Shown here: positions 1-5,363 of the stretch, piece after piece
Numbering within the stretch: the first letter of the stretch is position 1
How the letters are laid out: the number at the start of each line of letters is the position of its first letter
Source: Chloroflexi bacterium RBG_16_60_22
GTDB taxonomy: Bacteria > Chloroflexota > Dehalococcoidia > Dehalococcoidales > RBG-16-60-22
Length of the DNA: 5,363 bases
Direction of reading: 5' to 3'
Assembly: GCA_001796935.1 (NCBI GenBank)
Contig: MGNX01000079.1
Location: 1 to 5,363 of the forward strand
Notes under the pieces: generated by a model
Databases searched by the model: none
Seen by the model: only the letters and a program-made list of their open reading frames with translations
Told to the model about the DNA's origin: nothing
Translations under genes and position numbers: made by a program

Positions 1-840
1 GGGGAGGGCACCGGCTATTACCAGGACTACGGCCAGATGCGCCACCTGGTCAAGGCGTTCCGGGAGGGGTTCGCTTATTCCGGCGAGTATTCACCCTACC
101 GCCGCCACCGCCACGGCACATCGTCGCGGGATATCCCGGCCCGCCGTTTCGTGGTCTTTACCCAGAACCACGACCAGGTCGGCAACCGGGCGCGCAGCGA
201 GCGCCTCAGCCGGCTCGTCTCCTTCGAGGCTCAAAAATTAGCGGCCGGCCTTGTCCTGCTCTCGCCCTACCTGCCCCTGCTTTTCATGGGGGAGGAGTAC
301 GGGGAGACGGCGCCCTTTCCCTATTTCATCAGCCACACCGACACCGCTCTCATCGAGGCGGTGCGGCAGGGTCGGCGGGCGGAGTTCGCTGCCTTCAGGT
401 GGCCGGGAGAAATCCTCGACCCCCAGGACGAGGTTACCTTCCGGCAGGCGAAGCTGGACCGGGGGCGGCTCGGGGAGGAAAAGCACCGCGTCCTCCGCGA
501 GTTCTACGGCGAGCTTATCCGCCTCCGCAAGGAAAACGCGGCGCTGGCCCGGCCTACCAAGGATAATCTGGAGGTGTGGGGAGACGAGAAGAATAAAACG
601 CTCTTCGTCCGCCGCCGCGCCGATGACACCGCGGTTTTTATTCTCTATAATATTGGTAACACCCGGAAGAAGGTGAACTGCAAGATACCGGCGGGAAGGT
701 GGCGCCGGATACTCGACTCGTCGGAGGGGCGCTGGCTCGGGCAAGGCAGCAATGCTCCCGATGCTATAACCGCCTCCGGCAGCGAGGTCGCCATTACCCC
801 GGGGCCGGAGTCCCTGGTGCTGTTTCAAAAGGAGAACTGA
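1..840 (+). CDS. treZ: Malto-oligosyltrehalose trehalohydrolase (TreZ), C-terminal part; 5' end outside window
   Basis: This is a cytoplasmic GH13 enzyme that hydrolyses the alpha-1,4 bond next to the trehalose end of maltooligosyl-trehalose and releases free trehalose. The frame is open from base 1, giving 279 visible residues; TreZ proteins are usually about 580-620 residues, so roughly the N-terminal half lies upstream, including the nucleophile and acid/base regions. Seen here, numbered within the fragment: the start GEGTGYYQDYG typical of the family; the fourth GH13 conserved region FTQNHDQVGNRA with the His57-Asp58 pair; then PYLPLLFMGEEYGE (Met96-Glu102) followed by APFPYFISHTD, a strong TreZ signature; and DPQDEVTFRQAKLD. 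From about residue 185 to the end is the C-terminal beta domain. The usual Trp of the KLDW segment is Arg here. The ATG at 37 is an internal Met, not the start. The stop TGA abuts the next gene's ATG. Identification is firm. Confidence 0.95.
   Translation, partial: GEGTGYYQDYGQMRHLVKAFREGFAYSGEYSPYRRHRHGTSSRDIPARRFVVFTQNHDQVGNRARSERLSRLVSFEAQKLAAGLVLLSPYLPLLFMGEEYGETAPFPYFISHTDTALIEAVRQGRRAEFAAFRWPGEILDPQDEVTFRQAKLDRGRLGEEKHRVLREFYGELIRLRKENAALARPTKDNLEVWGDEKNKTLFVRRRADDTAVFILYNIGNTRKKVNCKIPAGRWRRILDSSEGRWLGQGSNAPDAITASGSEVAITPGPESLVLFQKEN
623..651 (+). promoter_or_regulatory. Possible internal sigma-70 promoter within treZ
   Basis: ATGACA at 623-628 matches five of six bases of the -35 consensus. 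It is followed after exactly 17 bases by a perfect TATAAT at 646-651, in one of the most AT-rich patches of an otherwise GC-rich window. A transcript starting near 658 would carry the GH57 gene and treY with a leader of about 180 bases lying in the treZ 3' end. The same bases encode an ordinary stretch of the TreZ C-terminal domain (DDTAVFILYNIG), so the match may be chance. The call rests on sequence match alone. Confidence 0.3.
827..834 (+). promoter_or_regulatory. Ribosome binding site of the GH57 gene
   Basis: AAAAGGAG lies inside the last codons of treZ, with six bases between its GGAG and the ATG at 841. It is a strong Shine-Dalgarno sequence at good spacing and supports ATG 841 as the start, although the upstream stop codon directly touches that ATG. 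Confidence 0.75.
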
Positions 841-3267
841 ATGGAGCGCTATATCTGCATCCACGGGCACTTCTACCAGCCGCCGCGCGAAAACGCCTGG
901 CTGGAATACGTCGAGTGGCAGGACTCGGCCTATCCCTACCACGACTGGAATGAGAGAATCACGACCGAGAGCTATATGCCGAACACCTGCTCACGAATAC
1001 TGGACGGCGACGGTTTTATTACCCGGATTGTCAGTAATTATGCCAGGATTAGCTTCAACTTCGGCCCCACGCTGCTCGCCTGGCTGGAAAAAGAGGCCCC
1101 GGAAGTCTACCGGGCCATTATTGACGCCGATAAGCAGAGCATGGAGAGTTTCTCCGGGCACGGCTCGGCCCTGGCCCAGGCGTACAACCATATCATCATG
1201 CCGCTGGCCAACCGCCGTGATAAGTACAGCCAGGTAATCTGGGGGATACGCGATTTCCAGTACCGCTTCGGGCGCGCGCCGGAGGGGATGTGGCTGCCGG
1301 AGACGGCGGTGGACCTGGAAACGCTGGACATCATGGCGGAGATGGGCATCCGTTTCACCATCCTGGCCCCGCACCAGGCGGGCCGGGTACGGCGCATCGG
1401 CACGGAAAGATGGAAGTCCGTCGCTGACGCCAGTATCGATACCACCCGCCCCTATCTGGTCAGGCTGCCCTCGGGTAAAAAGATAAACGTCTTCTTTTAT
1501 GACGGCCCCATCTCGCAGGCCGTGGCTTTTCAGGATGTGCTTAAAAGCGGTGACCAGTTCGCTAACCGCCTGGTGGGCGCCTTCCGCGCCGATAGTGACC
1601 GGCCGCAGCTGGTGCACATCGCCACCGACGGCGAGACCTACGGGCACCATCACCGCTTCGCCGACATGGCGCTGGCCTTCGCCCTCCACCATATCGAGTC
1701 CAACAAACTGGCCAGGCTGACCAACTACGGCGAGTACCTGGAGAAACACCCTCCTGCCCACCAGGTCGAGATTATCGAGAAGACCTCCTGGAGCTGCGTG
1801 CACGGCATCGACCGGTGGTGGAGCGACGACGGGTGCAACACCGGCGGTCACCCCGGCTGGAACCAGAAGTGGCGCACCCCGCTGCGTAACTCCTTCGACT
1901 GGCTGCGGGATAGCCTGGCCGGGAAGTGCGAGGAGAAAGCGCGGCAGTTCCTCAAGGACCCCTGGGCGGCCCGCGACGACTATATCGATGTTATCCTCGA
2001 CCGCTCCCCGGACAGTGTAACGAAATTCTTAAACAAGCACGCCGGGCACGACCTTAACGAGGGGGAGAAAATCGCGGTGCTCAAGCTCATGGAGCTGCAA
2101 CGCCACGCCATGCTGATGTACACCTCCTGCGGCTGGTTCTTCGACGAGCTTTCCCGGCCGGAACCCGTCCAGGTCATCCAGTACGCCGGGCGGGTGGTAC
2201 AGCTGGCGCAGGAACTGTTCGGTGATGACGTGGAGGAGAGCTTCCTCAAACTGCTCGAGCAGGCCAGGAGCAACATCCCGGAGCAGGGTGACGGCCGCCG
2301 TATTTACGAACACCTCGTCCGGCCGGCGATGATTGACCTGACCAAGGTGGCCGCCCACTACGCCGTCAGCTCCATCTTTGAGGAGTACAGCCAGGAGACA
2401 GGTGTCTACTGCTACCGGATAAATAACGAAGACCGCCAGACGACCGACTGCGGCAAGAGCAAGCTGGCCGTCGGCCGGGCCAGGGTCACCTCCGAGATAA
2501 CCGGGGAAACGGCGGTCCTCAGCTTCGGCGTGTTCCATTTCGGGGGGCACGTTATCAACGCCGGGGTCCGCTCGTACCGGGGAGAAGAGGCTTACCGGGC
2601 CATGGTCCAGGAGACCATCCAGTCATGCGCCACGGCCGACTTCCCCGAGGTTATCCGGCTGCTGGACAGGCACTTCGGCAGCACCGCCTATTCCCTGAAG
2701 TCGCTGTTCCGTGACGAGCAGCGCAAGGTACTCGGCTATATCCTGGAGTCCACCATGTCCGAGATTGAGACGGCTTACCGGCAGCTTTACGAGTACCACT
2801 ACCCGCCGATGCGCTTCCTCTCCGAGCTCGGCGGCCCGGTCCCCAAGGCTTTCCATTCCGCCGCCGAGCTGATTCTCAACATCGATTTACACCGCGCCGT
2901 CAACAGCGAGACCATCGACGCCGGGGTCGTACGAAACCTGGTCGAGACCGCGGCCTCCTGGCAGGTCGACCTCGATACCGTCGGCATCGGCTACGATTTC
3001 AAGGAAAACCTGGAGAGAATGATGGTAGAACAGGTGGCAGCCCCGGGTGACGCCGATAACCTCAAGAAGGTCCTCGACGCCGTAGCGCTGGCGCGCCGCC
3101 TGCCCTTCCCCGTCGACCTCTGGAAGGTGCAGAACCTTTACTGGGGGATGCTGCAAAGCGTTTATCCGGAGTTTAAGCGTAAAGCCGGAGGTGGGGACCA
3201 GCCGGCGGGGGCATGGGTGAAGGACTTCGGCGCCCTCGGAGAGCAGCTCTCGATACGGGTGGGGTAG
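841..3267 (+). CDS. Glycoside hydrolase family 57 protein with DUF3536 C-terminal domain
   Basis: This is a complete 808-residue protein, a usual length for GH57/DUF3536 proteins. It has no signal peptide or membrane segment, so it is cytoplasmic. The GH57 conserved regions are clear: HGHFYQPPREN at residues 8-18 (the family HxHQP-type motif); FSGHGSALAQAYNH near 115; GMWLPETAVD at 149-158, where Glu154 is in the position of the nucleophile of GH57 enzymes; TDGETYGHHH at 262-271, where Asp263 is in the position of the general acid; and WSCVHGIDRWW at 317-327, followed by DGCNTGGHPGWN. The C-terminal half contains the DUF3536 region, including KVAAHYAVSSIFEEY near 502. GH57 enzymes cleave, transfer or branch alpha-glucans by a retaining mechanism; this subgroup has, to my knowledge, no proven reaction. 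Its position between treZ and treY suggests that it processes the malto-oligosaccharides or glycogen feeding trehalose synthesis. Family assignment is firm; the role is inference. Confidence 0.93.
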   Translation: MERYICIHGHFYQPPRENAWLEYVEWQDSAYPYHDWNERITTESYMPNTCSRILDGDGFITRIVSNYARISFNFGPTLLAWLEKEAPEVYRAIIDADKQSMESFSGHGSALAQAYNHIIMPLANRRDKYSQVIWGIRDFQYRFGRAPEGMWLPETAVDLETLDIMAEMGIRFTILAPHQAGRVRRIGTERWKSVADASIDTTRPYLVRLPSGKKINVFFYDGPISQAVAFQDVLKSGDQFANRLVGAFRADSDRPQLVHIATDGETYGHHHRFADMALAFALHHIESNKLARLTNYGEYLEKHPPAHQVEIIEKTSWSCVHGIDRWWSDDGCNTGGHPGWNQKWRTPLRNSFDWLRDSLAGKCEEKARQFLKDPWAARDDYIDVILDRSPDSVTKFLNKHAGHDLNEGEKIAVLKLMELQRHAMLMYTSCGWFFDELSRPEPVQVIQYAGRVVQLAQELFGDDVEESFLKLLEQARSNIPEQGDGRRIYEHLVRPAMIDLTKVAAHYAVSSIFEEYSQETGVYCYRINNEDRQTTDCGKSKLAVGRARVTSEITGETAVLSFGVFHFGGHVINAGVRSYRGEEAYRAMVQETIQSCATADFPEVIRLLDRHFGSTAYSLKSLFRDEQRKVLGYILESTMSEIETAYRQLYEYHYPPMRFLSELGGPVPKAFHSAAELILNIDLHRAVNSETIDAGVVRNLVETAASWQVDLDTVGIGYDFKENLERMMVEQVAAPGDADNLKKVLDAVALARRLPFPVDLWKVQNLYWGMLQSVYPEFKRKAGGGDQPAGAWVKDFGALGEQLSIRVG
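3257..3264 (+). promoter_or_regulatory. Weak ribosome binding site of treY
   Basis: The only purine-rich stretch before the treY ATG is GGGTGGGG, inside the last codons of the GH57 gene. It lacks a GGAG core, though GGTG can pair with part of the anti-Shine-Dalgarno sequence. With the stop TAG directly touching the ATG at 3268, treY is probably translated largely by ribosomes finishing the GH57 gene. This is inference from the sequence of the junction. Confidence 0.35.
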
Positions 3268-5363
3268 ATGAGTGTCCTGCGGATACCCGTCGCCACCTGC
3301 CGACTCCAGTTCAACCGGGACTTCACTTTCCGGGACGCCCTGGAGGTGGTGCCCTACCTGCAACGGCTGGGCATTTCCGATATCTACGCTTCCCCGGTCT
3401 TTAAGGCCCGGCGGGGCAGCCAGCACGGCTATGACGTCACCGACCCCACCCGGCTCAACCCCGAGCTGGGCACCGCCGGATATTTCGAAGCCCTGGCCGG
3501 GCAGCTCAAAAAGCGCGGTATGGGGCTGCTCCTCGATATCGTGCCCAACCACCTGGCGGCCAGCGACGAGAACCCCTGGTGGCGGGACGTCCTTCAGAAG
3601 GGGGCGGACTCTCCCTTCGCCCGCTTCTTCGATACCGACTGGCTCCGGTTCGGGGGGCGCGGCGGGGAAAAGGCGGGGTACCGGCGCTTCTTTGATATCG
3701 GCGAGCTCGTCGGGGCGCGGGTGGAAGACGAGGAAGTGCTGTCGGAGACACACTCCCTGGCGTTCCGCCTCGTCGACGAAGGGAAGGTCACCGGGCTTCG
3801 CATCGACCATGTCGACGGCCTCTTCGACCCCCAAGAGTACCTCCAGCGTTTGCAGCGGCGCCTATCAGATTTCTACATCGTGGTGGAGAAGATTCTCTCC
3901 GGTAACGAGTCACTGCCGGAATCGTGGCCCGTCATGGGCACCACCGGCTACGAGTTTGCCGCCCGGTTGAACGCCTTTTTCGTGGAAGGCGAGGGCATCA
4001 GGGCCATCGGCCGCACCTACGCCGGACTTATTGGTTCTCGTCAGGAGTTCGGCGCGCTGGTTTACGAGAAACAGGCGCAGGTCATGCGCCAGCTTTTCCC
4101 TGAAGAGACAAAGGCCCTGGGAAATTACCTGGCCCACCTGGCGCGGCAGGAAGGAAGCGCTCAAGATATATCACCTCAGGAAGCTGCCCGGGCCCTGGTG
4201 GCGGTCACCGCCGGCCTGCCGGTCTACCGCACCTACGCGCGGGCCCTGGAAGTGAATCCCAACGATAAAAAGTACCTCAAAATGGCTTTTGCGGTGGTAA
4301 AGAAGCATAACGCCGTGCCCCTTGCGGCGCTGGAATTCCTGAAAAAGGTATTGCTGCTGGATTTCTCCCGGAACGCCGCTCCGGACCACAGGCAGGACTG
4401 TCTCGAGTTCGTCAGGCGGTGGCAGCAGCTTACCGGCGCCGTCATGGCCAAGGGCTACGAGGATACCGCCCTCTATAACTACCACCGCCTCGTTTCCCTG
4501 AATGAGGTCGGCGGCGACCCCTCTTCTAACGGTATCTCCATGGAAGAGTTTCATGGCTGGAACCTGGCGAGGATGGCGCGCTGGCCGCACACCCTGAACG
4601 CCACCTCCACGCACGATACCAAGCGCAGCGAGGACGTCCGGGCCAGAATCAGCGTCCTCTCCGAGATACCCGGCGAATGGGAGCGTCACCTGAAACTATG
4701 GGTAAAGCAGAACCGGTCGAAGAAGCGGACCGTGAAAGGCCAGCCGGTGCCGGAGCCGAATACCGAGGTGCTGCTCTACCAGACACTCCTCGGGGCCTGG
4801 CCGCTTTCCCCCGCCGAGGTGCCCGGGTTCAAAGAGCGGCTCAAGGCTTATATGATAAAGGCCACCCGCGAGGCTAAGACCATCAATAGTTGGCTTGACA
4901 TAAATAAAGACTACGAGGACGGCCTGCTGGGTTTCATCGAAGATATCCTGGATGATTCGGGTGATAACCGGTTCCTCGGGGACTTCCTGGAGTTCCAGGG
5001 GGTGATTGCCTGTAACGGCGCCCTGAACTCGTTGTCACAGGTGCTGCTGAAAATTGCCTCGCCCGGCGTGCCGGACTTCTACCGGGGCACCGAGCTCTGG
5101 GACTTCAGCCTGGTCGACCCGGACAACCGCCGCCCGGTCGACTTCACGAAGCGCCGGAAGTTGCTGGACGGCCTGATGCGGCTAGAATCACGGGGGAAAC
5201 CGGCGCCGGTCGACGATTTGCTGGCTGCCTGGCGCGACGGCCGCATCAAGCTTTACCTGACTTACACGGCGCTGAAGGCCCGCCGGGACCTTGCCGAGGT
5301 GTTTAAAGATGGCGACTACCTGCCGTTGTACGCCGGGGGAGAAAGGCGGGAGCAGGTCTGCGC
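3268..5363 (+). CDS. treY: Malto-oligosyltrehalose synthase (TreY) with shortened domain B; 3' end outside window
   Basis: This cytoplasmic GH13 enzyme, (1->4)-alpha-D-glucan 1-alpha-D-glucosylmutase, converts the reducing-end bond of malto-oligosaccharides to alpha,alpha-1,1, making the TreZ substrate. I translated 698 codons to the window edge with no stop or frameshift. Motifs: TCRLQFNRDFTF at 10-21; GSQHGYDVTDP; DIVPNH at 90-95; YRRFFDI at 138-144; GLRIDHVDGL at 176-185 with Asp180 as nucleophile; VVEKIL with Glu207 as acid/base; VMAKGYEDTALYNY from 392; STHDTKRSED with Asp450; PGVPDFYRGTELWD from 599; and SLVDPDNRRPVD. The Asp-to-Glu spacing of 27 equals that of Sulfolobus TreY (D228/E255, from memory). 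The ATG at 3268 places the first motif where the family has it. Between W125 and Y138 only 12 residues remain where known TreY proteins have about 60 or more. I estimate 60-80 residues are missing past the edge. Identification is firm; full activity is unproven. Confidence 0.95.
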   Translation, partial: MSVLRIPVATCRLQFNRDFTFRDALEVVPYLQRLGISDIYASPVFKARRGSQHGYDVTDPTRLNPELGTAGYFEALAGQLKKRGMGLLLDIVPNHLAASDENPWWRDVLQKGADSPFARFFDTDWLRFGGRGGEKAGYRRFFDIGELVGARVEDEEVLSETHSLAFRLVDEGKVTGLRIDHVDGLFDPQEYLQRLQRRLSDFYIVVEKILSGNESLPESWPVMGTTGYEFAARLNAFFVEGEGIRAIGRTYAGLIGSRQEFGALVYEKQAQVMRQLFPEETKALGNYLAHLARQEGSAQDISPQEAARALVAVTAGLPVYRTYARALEVNPNDKKYLKMAFAVVKKHNAVPLAALEFLKKVLLLDFSRNAAPDHRQDCLEFVRRWQQLTGAVMAKGYEDTALYNYHRLVSLNEVGGDPSSNGISMEEFHGWNLARMARWPHTLNATSTHDTKRSEDVRARISVLSEIPGEWERHLKLWVKQNRSKKRTVKGQPVPEPNTEVLLYQTLLGAWPLSPAEVPGFKERLKAYMIKATREAKTINSWLDINKDYEDGLLGFIEDILDDSGDNRFLGDFLEFQGVIACNGALNSLSQVLLKIASPGVPDFYRGTELWDFSLVDPDNRRPVDFTKRRKLLDGLMRLESRGKPAPVDDLLAAWRDGRIKLYLTYTALKARRDLAEVFKDGDYLPLYAGGERREQVC

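Noticed and set aside
238..942. A 234-codon minus-strand open frame across treZ and the GH57 start
   Set aside because: It is opposite conserved TreZ sequence and has no motif of its own.
991..1851. A 286-codon minus-strand open frame inside the GH57 gene
   Set aside because: It is entirely opposite the conserved GH57 motifs and has low-complexity composition, so it is a shadow frame.
2887..3834. A 315-codon open frame on the minus strand spanning the GH57-treY junction
   Set aside because: It lies opposite two firmly identified genes, its translation is rich in Gly, Pro, Val and Glu with no recognisable motif, and long antisense frames are common in GC-rich coding DNA.
3272..3970. A 232-codon plus-strand open frame in another phase, starting just after the treY start
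   Set aside because: Its translation is Ser, Pro, Arg and Gly rich with no domain. The frame starting at 3268 carries every TreY motif and stays open to the window edge.
4895..4900. Perfect TTGACA, a possible -35 box inside treY
   Set aside because: No acceptable -10 sequence lies 15-19 bases downstream, where the DNA is GC-rich coding sequence, and no gene start follows.
3268..5363. Possibility that treY is a frameshifted pseudogene because a conserved segment is missing
   Set aside because: Codon-by-codon translation shows a single unbroken frame, with intact motifs on both sides of the shortened part and through to the C-terminal region.
1..5363. Search for tRNA or rRNA genes, CRISPR repeats, insertion sequences, inverted repeats or terminators
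   Set aside because: None could be recognised by eye; the window is filled by three coding regions with no intergenic sequence.

Overview
The window is a fully coding stretch of a GC-rich bacterial chromosome. It holds three genes on the + strand, packed end to end with no intergenic bases: the 3' half of treZ (bases 1-840), a complete glycoside hydrolase family 57 gene with a DUF3536 C-terminal domain (841-3267), and a treY that runs off the right edge (3268-5363). Both junctions are exact stop|start abutments (TGA|ATG and TAG|ATG), so the three are very probably one transcription unit with coupled translation. No stretch over 300 bases lacks a gene. I see no RNA gene, mobile element, repeat array, CRISPR or terminator.

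The genes describe trehalose production from alpha-1,4-glucans (the TreY-TreZ route). TreY turns the reducing-end alpha-1,4 bond of a malto-oligosaccharide into an alpha,alpha-1,1 bond. TreZ then cuts the neighbouring alpha-1,4 bond and releases trehalose. The GH57/DUF3536 protein between them carries all the family's catalytic motifs and presumably acts on the same glucan pool, but its reaction is not established to my knowledge. The debranching enzyme TreX that usually completes the route is not in the window.

The most unusual feature is in TreY. The stretch between the first conserved region and the catalytic Asp is much shorter than in the TreY proteins I know. Most of domain B, with its conserved LP-x-LG and QHYRL-x-YW segments, is replaced by a 12-residue Gly-rich linker, while the frame and all catalytic motifs stay intact. 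A second point is a near-consensus sigma-70 promoter-like sequence inside the 3' part of treZ, which could drive the GH57 gene and treY separately from treZ.

Organism: GC-rich codons mixed with fairly frequent ATA and AGG codons, cytoplasmic glucan enzymes, and this gene order fit an environmental bacterium such as a member of Chloroflexota or a deltaproteobacterial-type lineage. The sequence alone does not decide this and I hold it weakly.
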